From NCBI RefSeq assembly GCF_001957135.1, contig NZ_MPHK01000005.1, forward strand, positions 151,790 to 215,789: 64,000 nt of DNA, in the 5' to 3' direction. Below the pieces are notes generated by a model. That model searched no databases. It was not told the DNA's origin and saw nothing but the letters and a program-made list of their open reading frames with translations. Position 1 is the stretch's first letter. Every line of letters begins with the position of its first letter. Made by a program: the position numbers and the translations under genes. The stretch comes from Shewanella sp. UCD-KL21. Its GTDB lineage: Bacteria; Pseudomonadota; Gammaproteobacteria; Enterobacterales; Shewanellaceae. This document shows positions 36,313 to 45,151 of this stretch, piece after piece.

Positions 36313-36573
36313 ATGAAGCCAGGTAAGAACAATACTAAATTGCTTAAACTCGCAATGGAAATTGGTGAGGGTTATGCAAAACGTCGCGGTTTTGAAAACT
36401 TTGGTGTTGGTATATCGCCAAAAGATAAAGTGGAATGTATTTATCGTTTGTTAGTGCAAGATGGGCTAATTCAAGGATTAGCTGAAGATAATGATGATGG
36501 TCCAAATCGTAAACACAAATTGATTTTGTGGATCAGTCGTCAACTCCCTGAAGATCATCCCCTTAAAAACTAA
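36313..36573 (+). CDS. DUF5062 family protein
   Basis: An 86-residue cytoplasmic protein. LLKLAMEIGEGYAKRRGFENF, SPKDKVECIYRLLVQDGLI and RKHKLILWISRQLPEDHPL match DUF5062, a family of unknown function in Shewanella, Vibrio and relatives. It is monocistronic, with a strong bidirectional terminator 35 nt after the stop. Confidence 0.85.
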   Translation: MKPGKNNTKLLKLAMEIGEGYAKRRGFENFGVGISPKDKVECIYRLLVQDGLIQGLAEDNDDGPNRKHKLILWISRQLPEDHPLKN

Positions 36574-36608
36574 CCCATGGGTGAGTTGCTTCGTTATTCC
36601 AATTACGT

Positions 36609-36636
36609 AAAAAGCCGAGATGTTCTCGGCTTTTTT
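36609..36636. terminator. Bidirectional rho-independent terminator
   Basis: AAAAAGCCGAGA-TGT-TCTCGGCTTTTTT lies between the convergent DUF5062 and MscS genes. Confidence 0.9.
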
Positions 36637-36658
36637 AATGGCGACTGGACTGTAAAAC

Positions 36659-38485
36659 TTATCCTTTCACTTCGACTTCAATGTCAGTTTCTTCTGGTGA
36701 TTTCATCACATCTTTAGGTTTAGTGACACTGCCCACAGGTGGATAGGGCACAGTGCCTTTAAATTCATCACGGGTAGCTTCGCTGTAATTGGGAAAAGGT
36801 AAGGCATCGTTCTCAATTAACTGCTTTATGGTTTGCTCCGCTTGTTGCTGCACCTCGACATCAGCACTGCTGGCATTTTGTAGCATGACATTTTGACCCA
36901 CTGGTGCAATATGAATATCTAACTGCTTTAAAATATTCAGTAAGTGAAAGTTTAAATCCTCAGCAATACCAAAATATTCATTTATATCACCGGTGTCGAT
37001 ATAGGCATTTACATTCACTACAAACGCATCACGCTCAATGGCAAGAAAACGTGCCCGCTGAGCAATCTCTAACACTCTGGGGTGTGACAATAATAATTTT
37101 CGCAGCTCCATTAACAGCATTTGCAGTTGCTCTTTACTGGTATCAAGGCTAATGCGTAGATCGTGCTTATAGCGGCGGCGATCAATAACAGAGAAGTTTT
37201 CTAATTCTTGGGATGAAAATACCGAGTTAGGAATATGCACCACGGTGCGATCGAGTTTTCTGATCCGCGTTGAGCGTAAGCCAATTTCTTCAACCACTCC
37301 CATAGTGGTGCCAAAGCGGCAAAAATCACCCGGCTTTATTGGTCTTGCAGCATATAAGGTTAATGCGCCGAAGACATTTTCTAATGGTTTTTGCGCCGCT
37401 AAGGCAATGGCTAAACTGCCGACACCTAGGCCGGTTAAAATGGTGGCCATGTTGTAGCCAGAGCTTTCAAACCACATTAGGGCGATAACCACCACAATGA
37501 TGATTTTTAATATTGCTACCATAGGCCTGAGTAAGGCCACGGAGTAGCTTTTATCTTGATCGTTTAATTGCTTGGATTTTATTGCGGAATACAATTCCAC
37601 TAAACCTAAAATTAGAATGGTGTTGGCGATATACAGCAAGGTGCTGTTATCAAACCAAACCCTTGCCCTGATTGATAAACCTAATGACAGCGCCACATAT
37701 TGCAAGCTGGTGAGGTATAAAAACCAGCGCAAGGTGTTGCCTGAAAAACGGGTTAATCCTGCCAGTTTATGTTCAAATTTAGCGGCAATGGTTTTGGCGG
37801 CAATGCTGATTAATCCGGTGGCGATCCAACCAAAGAAAATACACAGAATAAAGATCAGCAGTTGCCAGTTTTCCATATGGAACATACTGAATTGTGGTAA
37901 AACGTTAGCCAGTGCTTCGATTTGCGGGCTGTAACCATATTCGTCCCATAGCTCAGGGACTTTGGCGATCGTGGCGTTAGATATCTTCCAAATTTTGCCT
38001 TTTTTACCGTCTGGAACTCGCTGTAAATAGACCGGAACTGGACCTTTACTGGTTTCTAGTACCCCTAACAAATCACGATAGCTTGGCAGCTTGTCGTTAA
38101 GGTGGCCTTCTGGTTGATCGCTGATCTGCGACAGATCGAGGATGTTTTGCTTATTCCATAATATCGCCAGTTTACGCAGTAAATCGGCGCCATCTTCGGG
38201 ATTAATATCTTTGGGGAGGTAACGCAGATCAATAAACTCAGTGGCAGCTTCCCAGTCGTTTTCTTGCACCGCTCTACCGATTTCAATGAGGGCTGATAAA
38301 GGTGTTTCGCCATCTCGGGCGAGGGTGAGTCCACCTTGGGCCTCGGCTATGGCTTCACTGCGCTTTTCTGCTTCAGCAACTTTTTTCAAATTGATATCGT
38401 CTGCAGCCATGACAGTTGGCGTTAGGCTCGACATCGATAACAACAAAAATGCAGTAAAAAGCGTTCGCCATGTTGTTTGCAGCAT
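36659..38485 (-). CDS. MscS family mechanosensitive channel
   Basis: A 608-residue channel. A signal peptide (PTVMAAD) precedes a periplasmic alpha-helical domain of about 180 residues. Five hydrophobic segments follow, then the MscS core: a Gly/Ala-rich pore helix (GLGVGSLAIALAAQKPLENVFGAL) and a beta domain (ARPIKPGDFCRFG, VEEIGLRSTRIR, VHIPNSVFSSQELENFS). The C-terminus carries about 70 extra hydrophilic residues. It is longer than E. coli MscS (286 residues) and shorter than MscK. It is probably a pressure-relief channel with a modulatory periplasmic domain. Confidence 0.9.
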   Translation of the reverse strand: MLQTTWRTLFTAFLLLSMSSLTPTVMAADDINLKKVAEAEKRSEAIAEAQGGLTLARDGETPLSALIEIGRAVQENDWEAATEFIDLRYLPKDINPEDGADLLRKLAILWNKQNILDLSQISDQPEGHLNDKLPSYRDLLGVLETSKGPVPVYLQRVPDGKKGKIWKISNATIAKVPELWDEYGYSPQIEALANVLPQFSMFHMENWQLLIFILCIFFGWIATGLISIAAKTIAAKFEHKLAGLTRFSGNTLRWFLYLTSLQYVALSLGLSIRARVWFDNSTLLYIANTILILGLVELYSAIKSKQLNDQDKSYSVALLRPMVAILKIIIVVVIALMWFESSGYNMATILTGLGVGSLAIALAAQKPLENVFGALTLYAARPIKPGDFCRFGTTMGVVEEIGLRSTRIRKLDRTVVHIPNSVFSSQELENFSVIDRRRYKHDLRISLDTSKEQLQMLLMELRKLLLSHPRVLEIAQRARFLAIERDAFVVNVNAYIDTGDINEYFGIAEDLNFHLLNILKQLDIHIAPVGQNVMLQNASSADVEVQQQAEQTIKQLIENDALPFPNYSEATRDEFKGTVPYPPVGSVTKPKDVMKSPEETDIEVEVKG

Positions 38486-38534
38486 AATTTTATCCCTAAA
38501 AGCGCAATATCTATCTCAAATATATGTGTTTTAA

Positions 38535-38774
38535 CCTCAGACCGCTAGGGCGATTTATGATGATTGGTTATTTTACTTAAGCGTTGACGCAGGATTGGGC
38601 TCAGATACTGACTTTACTTCAGCGCTGTTAACAGGTGTCAGGTATAGCCTTAATACTTGGTCAGACTTGAACTTAGGTTATAAGTCCATTTGGGTTGATT
38701 ATGATAACCAAGATAACTTTTCATATGATACTGCTTCACAAGGTTTTGTTATTGGCTGGACAGCGTATTTTTAG
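38535..38774 (+). pseudogene. Orphan C-terminal fragment of an outer-membrane beta-barrel protein
   Basis: Frame 38535-38774 has no start codon and follows a stop. It encodes about 79 residues with strand-like motifs: DWLFYLSVDAGLGSDTDF, TGVRYSLNTWSDLNLGYKS, and a terminal strand GFVIGWTAYF ending in Phe, the outer-membrane insertion signature. The N-terminal part of the barrel is absent; the preceding sequence belongs to the MscS upstream region. A terminator follows 30 nt later. The fragment is best read as the remnant of a deletion. Confidence 0.7.
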
Positions 38775-38804
38775 CCTTAACTAACGATAAAGAGATGGAT
38801 GGAT

Positions 38805-38841
38805 AAAGGGCGCCCGAATAGAAGTCGTTGGCGCCTTTTTT
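38805..38841 (+). terminator. Rho-independent terminator
   Basis: AAAGGGCGCC and GGCGCCTTTTTT pair with one bulge. It lies downstream of the barrel remnant and opposite the end of the GNAT gene. Confidence 0.65.
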
Positions 38842-38855
38842 GTGCCTTCATCTCA

Positions 38856-39386
38856 TTAATTTGCTGGTAGCGGATTACCTTTTAACGAGATTGCGTATCT
38901 AAGTAAGGTAAAGCCTTCATCTTCATATTGCCTGATAAACGTCATGCCTAACTTTTTAATGATGTTGACTGACCCAAGATTCACGTCTACCACTTCGCCG
39001 TAGACGATATCTAAATCCATGTGCTGCTTTGCAAACTCAATACAGGCTTGATTTGCCTCAGTGGCATAGCCCTTTCCCCAAAAGTCTTGATGTAAACGGT
39101 AGCCGATATCGATAGCATTTATTCGCGAGTCATTTTTAAAACCACAAAAACCAATGACTTGATTTGTGGCTTTAAGAACTACAGCCCAACGGGCAAAGCC
39201 GAACTCTTTATATTCCGCTAACCATATCTCTTGGATAATATTTTCAGCATCTTTTAGCGTGTTACATAAGCCTGCATCGCCAGTGTAGCGGGTGACTTCT
39301 TCTGAATTAAACTCAAGCACAGCTTTTGCATCGCCAAGATTAAATTCGCGAATGATCAGGCGGTCTGTTTCGGTGATTATTGTCAT
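38856..39386 (-). CDS. GNAT family N-acetyltransferase (RimJ/RimL-like)
   Basis: A 176-residue acetyltransferase: TDRLIIREFNLGDA at the N-terminus, GYRLHQDFWGKGYATEA (acetyl-CoA binding loop) and SVNIIKKLGMTF near the C-terminus are typical of the RimJ/RimL branch. It would transfer acetyl to an amine, either a protein N-terminus or a small molecule; the substrate is unknown. AAGGA supports the start. It follows the cold-shock/Excalibur gene by 29 nt on the same strand, so they may be co-transcribed. Confidence 0.87.
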   Translation of the reverse strand: MTIITETDRLIIREFNLGDAKAVLEFNSEEVTRYTGDAGLCNTLKDAENIIQEIWLAEYKEFGFARWAVVLKATNQVIGFCGFKNDSRINAIDIGYRLHQDFWGKGYATEANQACIEFAKQHMDLDIVYGEVVDVNLGSVNIIKKLGMTFIRQYEDEGFTLLRYAISLKGNPLPAN

Positions 39387-39415
39387 TATGATCCTTATAA
39401 ATTTTGCTATGCCAT

Positions 39416-40027
39416 TTAATTACAGAATTGACGTTCACAAGGAACGCCGTCCCCATTGCCATCCATTTGGGTATCAGGACAATGATTAATATAGAAAATC
39501 GCTTCTTCGCATGATTGCATGTGGCTGCAGTGAGTTTTACCTGCCTCGCAGCTAAACTGCGTTGAAGCCCGTGGCGAATCAAGCGTTTTGTTATCTATCG
39601 TGGCAGGCTGAACTTGACTCGATTGACTAGGGGCATTCGTTACATCGTGATAGGCTTGAATAGCAAATCTGCCAATGGCGATAACAATTAAAATAATAAC
39701 AATGCGGCTCATGGTGCCTGAAGCCGTAGTGGCTTTTTGCATTTTGATTGGCGATGTTTTTTTGCCGCTATTATTGCGTGTAGAGTTTTGGTGGGCATGG
39801 CTGTCTGCTTTTGTGGCAACGCCCACTATTTGCGCTTGGCTTGCCTTAATTTTACCGTCAGTTTGCTGCGCTACAATATATTCAATTTGATCACCTTTAA
39901 TGGGCTTTCTTGCCATATGCTTAAGGGTTGAAATATGAATAAACACGTCCTTGCCACCTTCATCAGGTTCAATAAAACCGAAACCTTTACTGCTATTCCA
40001 GCGAACTAATCGACCTGTTTCCATCAT
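39416..40027 (-). CDS. Cold-shock domain/transmembrane/Excalibur fusion protein
   Basis: Residues 1-70 form a cold-shock domain with both RNA-binding motifs (SKGFGFI and DVFIHIS). One transmembrane helix follows (RIVIILIVIAIGRFAIQAY, about residue 110). The C-terminal 45 residues are an Excalibur calcium-binding domain (DGNGDGVPCERQFC) with paired Cys. The topology should place nucleic-acid binding in the cytoplasm and Ca2+ binding outside. The start is ATG 40027 or 40024, after AAAGGA. Function is unknown; the combination is unusual though not necessarily unique. Confidence 0.82.
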   Translation of the reverse strand: MMETGRLVRWNSSKGFGFIEPDEGGKDVFIHISTLKHMARKPIKGDQIEYIVAQQTDGKIKASQAQIVGVATKADSHAHQNSTRNNSGKKTSPIKMQKATTASGTMSRIVIILIVIAIGRFAIQAYHDVTNAPSQSSQVQPATIDNKTLDSPRASTQFSCEAGKTHCSHMQSCEEAIFYINHCPDTQMDGNGDGVPCERQFCN

Positions 40028-40206
40028 CACGAGTATGTTTCCTTTCCAACGACTAAATGTTTACAACACATTATAAAATTGACCAAGGCTATGCTAGGTT
40101 ATTCATTCAATATAATAAATAGTAATTATCTGCGGCTGAGACGCTAAGCAGTTAATATTCTCACTCAAACTAGCCGTTAACATTTGCCGTTGAAAAGGAA
40201 GACACC

Positions 40207-41559
40207 ATGAAATTATCAGCACGCTTAACAGCCATACCAACAGCATTGTCGATATCACTGGCTTTAGCTGCAACGATAACCACCACCTCGTTACGCGCTG
40301 TAGATCTTGATGATTCAGTGGCCAAAGCATTACCACAACTTGAACAGCTTTATACGCACCTTCATCAACACCCTGAACTGTCTTATCAAGAGAAAAACAC
40401 CAGTGCCAGAATGGCAAAAGAGTTACGGCAATTAGGTTTTGAAGTTACTGATAATTATGGCGGCTATGGGGTGGTGGGCATATTCAAAAATGGCGACGGG
40501 CCTACGGTGATGATCCGCGCCGATATTGATGGTTTACCTATTATTGAACAAACGGGTAAGTCTTATGCATCGACTGTGACAACGCTAGATGCACATAACA
40601 ATACTGTAGGGATTATGCATGGCTGTGGCCATGATATTCATATGACCAGCATGATTGGCGCTGCCGAGCAATTGATGCTGCATAAGTCAGCTTGGCAAGG
40701 CACTTTGATGATGGTGGCTCAGCCTGCAGAAGAAATGGGCGGCGGCGCAAAAGCTATGCTCAAGCAAGGCTTATTTAGCGAATTTCCCACCCCTGATAAG
40801 GTGTTAGGTTTGCATGTCAGCGCATCTATTCCTGCTGGTAAAGTTGGCTCAATTAGCGGATATGCGTTAGCCAATGTGGATTCGGTGGATATCAGCATTA
40901 AAGGCAAAGGTGGTCATGGTGCTTACCCCCATTTAACTATCGATCCTGTGGTTCTGGCGGCGCGCACAGTATTAGCATTGCAAACCATTCCCAGCCGTGA
41001 AGTGTCGCCCCTTGAGCCAAACGTAGTCACAGTAGGCTCTATTCATGGCGGCTCAAAACATAATATTATTTCCAATGAAGTGAAGCTGCAATTAACACTT
41101 AGATCATATAACCCTGAAGTACGTGAGCAGCAAATTGCGGCCATAAAACGCATTACCAAGGGCATTGCAATAAGTGCGGGTTTACCTGATGAACTGATGC
41201 CTGAAGTGTATGTCCATGAAGATGAAAAAATCCCTTCTACCTATAACAACCCGCAATTAGCCGCGGCGGTGAAGGCGAGCATTGAAGCTGAACTAGGTAA
41301 AGATAATGTGGTGCGCGCGCCACAGGTTATGGCCGGAGAAGATTTTGGCTTATATGGCCGAACTGAGCAAAATATTCCGATCACTTTATTTTGGTTAGGG
41401 GCGGTTACACCAAGCGTGTATCAAGCCAGTATTGCTAGCGGTGACAGCTTGCCATCATTGCATTCAAGCAAATTCGCCCCAGATTATCCGTTAACCATCA
41501 GTACCGGTGTGCGGGCAATGACGCGAGCGGCGATGGATTTGTTTAATAGCAGCAAATAA
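40207..41559 (+). CDS. Exported M20 family amidohydrolase
   Basis: A 450-residue metal-dependent amidohydrolase of the hippurate hydrolase/IAA-amino acid hydrolase type. A signal-like N-terminus is followed by HQHPELSYQE, the metal-binding MHGCGHDIHM, the catalytic AEEMGGGAKAML, the dimerisation domain, and a C-terminal metal ligand region (LPSLHSSKFAPDY). It would cleave acyl or aminoacyl amides in the periplasm. AAGGAAG supports the start. The precise substrate is unknown. Confidence 0.9.
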   Translation: MKLSARLTAIPTALSISLALAATITTTSLRAVDLDDSVAKALPQLEQLYTHLHQHPELSYQEKNTSARMAKELRQLGFEVTDNYGGYGVVGIFKNGDGPTVMIRADIDGLPIIEQTGKSYASTVTTLDAHNNTVGIMHGCGHDIHMTSMIGAAEQLMLHKSAWQGTLMMVAQPAEEMGGGAKAMLKQGLFSEFPTPDKVLGLHVSASIPAGKVGSISGYALANVDSVDISIKGKGGHGAYPHLTIDPVVLAARTVLALQTIPSREVSPLEPNVVTVGSIHGGSKHNIISNEVKLQLTLRSYNPEVREQQIAAIKRITKGIAISAGLPDELMPEVYVHEDEKIPSTYNNPQLAAAVKASIEAELGKDNVVRAPQVMAGEDFGLYGRTEQNIPITLFWLGAVTPSVYQASIASGDSLPSLHSSKFAPDYPLTISTGVRAMTRAAMDLFNSSK

Positions 41560-41660
41560 GCTTACTTTATCTGACTTAAAGCATGACGCTTATTTATAGC
41601 CTGAGGCATAGGATAAACGCTATAATTGAGCTTAACTTTTTCTTGTTAAATTGAGATCCC

Positions 41661-42155
41661 ATGACTGTTATTTTTACCACCAATGTTGGCGATATCCATA
41701 TTGAACTGGATATGGAAAAAGCCCCTGTTAGCTCGAAAAATTTTTTACAGTACTGTCAGGATGGCTTTTATGACTACACGATTTTTCATCGGCTGATCAA
41801 AGGCTTTATGATCCAAGGTGGTGGTTTTACTGCCAAGATGAAAGAAAAGCCCACTCGCGATCCTATCGTTAATGAAGCTAATCGCGGCTTGAGTAACACA
41901 CTTGGCACCATAGCAATGGCAAGAACCGATGCGCCGCATTCGGCCACCGGACAGTTTTTTATTAATACTGCTGATAATAGCTTTTTAGACCACACAGCGA
42001 CCACCAACAGCGGTTGGGGTTATGCGGTATTTGGCAGAGTGGTTGCTGGTATTGAAGTGGTTAAAGAAATTGAAAAAGCCAAAACAGCGACGGTAGCAGG
42101 GCACGACGATGTGCCTAAAACCGCTATCGTGATTGAGAAAGTGACTATTGTTTAG
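41661..42155 (+). CDS. ppiB: Peptidyl-prolyl cis-trans isomerase B (cyclophilin)
   Basis: A 164-residue cytoplasmic cyclophilin that speeds proline isomerisation in protein folding. [13 protein letters not shown] carries the catalytic Arg, and SATGQFFIN and [16 protein letters not shown] are conserved. The length equals E. coli PpiB, and there is no signal peptide, which separates it from PpiA. It is translated from GAGAT. Confidence 0.93.
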   Translation: MTVIFTTNVGDIHIELDMEKAPVSSKNFLQYCQDGFYDYTIFHRLIKGFMIQGGGFTAKMKEKPTRDPIVNEANRGLSNTLGTIAMARTDAPHSATGQFFINTADNSFLDHTATTNSGWGYAVFGRVVAGIEVVKEIEKAKTATVAGHDDVPKTAIVIEKVTIV

Positions 42156-42279
42156 GTAAAAAATTGTTTAACTAAATAGCTGTTTAGTTAAATAACTAAT
42201 TGATGCCTGTGACTCACAAACAGTGACACTCATGCTGTAACCAATAAGCGATTTTTTGCTGCTAATTAAGGGAGTTATT

Positions 42280-43059
42280 TTGAATCTATCACCAGAAGAT
42301 CATCTGCAACTGGCAAACGCTAAGCAGTTGCTTGAAAATCCCGGTTTAGCAGCAAAAATTACTGATTTTATTGGCTCGCCCATTGAGCAAGGTTTTGCGC
42401 TACTGCCTAAAAGTGTCAGCAATGGTATTGGCAAAGTCACTGAAATGGCGTTGATGAAGGCATCGGATGCGGCGCTATTTACCATGAAAAACGTCCCTCA
42501 TGAGCAATCTTCTGATCGTTGGCACAAGCTAGGGGTTGCGGTGAGCGGTGGTGTGGGTGGCTTTTTTGGCTTAAGTGCCTTGGCATTAGAGCTACCTATT
42601 TCAACCACCATCATGTTGCGATCCATTGCCGATATTGCCCGCAGCGAAGGCGAGCAACTCGATGAGGTGGCCACCAAAATAGCCTGCATGGAAGTGTTTG
42701 CCCTAGGCGGAGAGTCAAATGATGACGATCAGGCTGAAAAAGGCTATTTTGCAGTGCGCACAGTGTTAGCCAATTCAATTGCTGAAGCCGCTGAATATGT
42801 TGCCACCAAAAGCTTTAGTAAAGAAGCGGCGCCAATGATGGTTAAGTTAGTGACCGTGGTGGCAGAGCGCTTTAGCGTGCAGGTTACCCAAAAGGTGGCG
42901 GCTCAAGCGGTACCTGCTATTGGCGCTGCTGGTGGCGCGATCATTAACACCTTATTTATTGATCATTTTCAAGACATGGCAAGAGGCCACTTTATCGTAC
43001 GTAAACTTGAGCGTAAGTACGGTGACGAGCTGGTTAAAATAACCTATCAGGCACTTTGA
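42280..43059 (+). CDS. EcsC family protein
   Basis: A protein of about 259 residues. LLENPGLAAKITDFIGSPIEQGF, GVGGFFGLSALALELPISTTIML and CMEVFALGG match the EcsC family. Its name comes from Bacillus EcsC, and its biochemical role is not known. The hydrophobic mid-section may associate with the membrane. The best start is TTG at 42280 with AAGGGAG 6-7 nt ahead; an earlier in-frame TTG at 42256 has no ribosome-binding site. There is no in-frame ATG near the N-terminus. Confidence 0.85.
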   Translation: MNLSPEDHLQLANAKQLLENPGLAAKITDFIGSPIEQGFALLPKSVSNGIGKVTEMALMKASDAALFTMKNVPHEQSSDRWHKLGVAVSGGVGGFFGLSALALELPISTTIMLRSIADIARSEGEQLDEVATKIACMEVFALGGESNDDDQAEKGYFAVRTVLANSIAEAAEYVATKSFSKEAAPMMVKLVTVVAERFSVQVTQKVAAQAVPAIGAAGGAIINTLFIDHFQDMARGHFIVRKLERKYGDELVKITYQAL

Positions 43060-43210
43060 TCTTAATCTGATAACGCCTCTATCAACTTCTACTGCTTTAC
43101 TGCATCAGCGCGATACGTAAGTGGTAACAATTTCACAGTATGAACTTTATCCAATCAAGGCTATCTTAACTATATAAGTTAAAGATAATGTTTAAGGATA
43201 TATTTTCAGG

Positions 43211-44851
43211 ATGAATAAGTTAACCCGCGCGCTATTGGCCACAAGCTGCTGTATTTTACCTTTTATTCATTCAGCTTTTGCCGCTAATACAGAGCTAAAG
43301 TTCACCACTTTTACTGTTGATACCCAATTTGAACTGACCCACCCAGTGTTAAGCGCTAACTTACTCGATAATGAGGGCAATGAGCTATTAGCGCTGGGGG
43401 TCGATGATGATCATCAACGCTGGTTTGCTGTATACGGCATTGTCGATAACCAATTAGTAATGCTAGATAAAGTATTATTAAGTAAAGATATTTATAGCTT
43501 TGATATTAATGAAATCGACTCTAATACTGATAGCGTGCTGGCACTGCAACAGCTGTATTTCGTGACTGCAGAGCAATTATTACGTTATGCCCCAGTTACG
43601 GCTAATACTACTGCGGGCGCTATTAACAAGCTCGATCCGAGTATGCTGCCCACAGATGTGCTTTCTGTAGATGAGAAAGTGGCTCAAGCTCCTTCTGCTT
43701 TACCTCAAGCGCATTCTGGTGAGTTAGTTACTGTTGCTGAGATTAACTCTTTAGCCGTTACAGGCCATGCTGATTTTATTTCGCGCGGTGATTTTGTCAG
43801 TGATATTAATAATGATGATATTGCCGATGTACTGATAAGTGACTTCAGAGAAATGCATGTATTGCTTGGTGCAGGTAATGCTCAATTCACTAGACAATCA
43901 CTGCCGTTATTGCCTCAAGTTGAGCTTACCAATAACGGCGCTGAATATAGCCGCGCTAAGCTTTATCACAGTGATATGAACTTTGATGGCCGCGATGATA
44001 TTGTCAAAGTCGCAGAAGGATCACTTGAAGTCTACTATCAAAACGCTCAAGGGCAGTTCGCCCCGACGGCTGAATATATTTCAGTAAGCCAACCTATTAG
44101 TGGGATTGATTGGTGGAATAAGCGGGATGCTTATGGGCAATCGTTAGATCAAAGTGATTTGCTATACCGTAAAGTTGAGCGTATTGGGGACGTTAATGGC
44201 GATGACATTACTGACTTAGTGGTTAGGTACACCAAAAGCTCTGGGGTATTTGATCGCACCAATGACTATGAAATTTACTTAGGCGGTAACAACGATGGTG
44301 TGGTGGCTTTTGGCCGCGATCCTGAGACAGTAATTAAAGCTGAAGGCACCTTAACCGGGCTGCGCTTTGATGATATTGATAATGACAATGTCGATGAAGT
44401 GATTGTTTCAGGCTTTGATATTGGCATAACACAAATTGTTAGTGCTTTATTGTCTGGTAGCATTGATCAAGACGTACATGTATTTAAAATGAATGCCCTG
44501 AGCCAGTTTGCTGATAAAGCCAATGTCAGTAAAGAGGTTGAATTAAATTTCAGCTTAACCTCAGGCCAAAGCGGTGAGCCTGTAGTGGCGTTAGCGGATA
44601 TCAATGGTGATGGTTATAAAGAGCTATTATTGTCTGATGACAATGCAACCCTAGATATTTATCTGGGTCAGGCTGGCAGCGCGCCTTTTAGTAAACGAGC
44701 TCAGCAATGGGATATGATCATTCCGGTTGAAGGCTCTATGCTGTCGGCAACCGATATAAATGCCGATGGCAAAGATGATTTATTACTTAAATTTGGCAAG
44801 CAAGATCCTGACAATCTGCAGCGAAGTTTTACTGTACTTTTGGCACAGTAA
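43211..44851 (+). CDS. Exported FG-GAP/VCBS-repeat protein
   Basis: A 546-residue protein with a signal peptide (HSAFAAN) and repeats of the integrin-like beta-propeller type. Several calcium-binding loops are visible: DINNDDIADVLI, DMNFDGRDDIVK, DVNGDDITDLVV, DIDNDNVDEVIV, DINGDGYKELLL and DINADGKDDLLL. It is probably a periplasmic or surface protein stabilised by Ca2+. No enzymatic domain is seen; binding or structural roles are plausible. It is monocistronic with its own terminator. Confidence 0.85.
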   Translation: MNKLTRALLATSCCILPFIHSAFAANTELKFTTFTVDTQFELTHPVLSANLLDNEGNELLALGVDDDHQRWFAVYGIVDNQLVMLDKVLLSKDIYSFDINEIDSNTDSVLALQQLYFVTAEQLLRYAPVTANTTAGAINKLDPSMLPTDVLSVDEKVAQAPSALPQAHSGELVTVAEINSLAVTGHADFISRGDFVSDINNDDIADVLISDFREMHVLLGAGNAQFTRQSLPLLPQVELTNNGAEYSRAKLYHSDMNFDGRDDIVKVAEGSLEVYYQNAQGQFAPTAEYISVSQPISGIDWWNKRDAYGQSLDQSDLLYRKVERIGDVNGDDITDLVVRYTKSSGVFDRTNDYEIYLGGNNDGVVAFGRDPETVIKAEGTLTGLRFDDIDNDNVDEVIVSGFDIGITQIVSALLSGSIDQDVHVFKMNALSQFADKANVSKEVELNFSLTSGQSGEPVVALADINGDGYKELLLSDDNATLDIYLGQAGSAPFSKRAQQWDMIIPVEGSMLSATDINADGKDDLLLKFGKQDPDNLQRSFTVLLAQ

Positions 44852-44888
44852 ACTGTTTAAGCACCTTATAACGTTTCAAAATACCCTC

Positions 44889-44919
44889 AAAAAACCAGTA
44901 ATCAGTTGCTGGTTTTTTT
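44889..44919 (+). terminator. Rho-independent terminator
   Basis: AAAAAACCAG and CTGGTTTTTTT flank a short loop, 40 nt after the FG-GAP gene. Confidence 0.75.
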
Positions 44920-45031
44920 GTGCTTTCAATTTGAGCTTTGGCGATTAAATGAACTACAAAATGACCAATTAAATGATGCCTTTATTGATAAAACCGATGT
45001 GAATAAGGCTGAATATTAGTGAATACTGAAA

Positions 45032-45045
45032 CTGATCTAGATCAT
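45032..45045 (+). promoter_or_regulatory. FNR-like site upstream of hcp
   Basis: CTGATCTAGATCAT matches TTGAT-N4-ATCAA at 8 of 10 positions and is itself a symmetric GATCTAGATC core. Its centre is about 113 nt before the hcp start. FNR control of hcp is well known in enterics; here it is inferred. Confidence 0.5.
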
Positions 45046-45100
45046 AAAACCGATTAAAGATTGTAAAAATCAGTTTAGATTTTTGCCGATCTAAGTACAC

Positions 45101-45116
45101 TGCATTTAAACATGTA
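45101..45116 (+). promoter_or_regulatory. Possible NsrR-type site upstream of hcp
   Basis: TGCATTTAAACATGTA resembles the NsrR dyad (ATGCATTT-N-AAATGCAT-like), with a good left half and a weak right half, 36 nt ahead of hcp. NsrR regulation of hcp is established in related bacteria; the match here is partial. Confidence 0.3.
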
Positions 45117-45151
45117 AATATTATGCACGATTAAAATTCAGGAGCAAAGTG

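Noticed and set aside
36904..38334. Several plus- and minus-strand open frames inside the MscS gene
   Set aside because: They are alternative-frame shadows of a clear MscS coding sequence.
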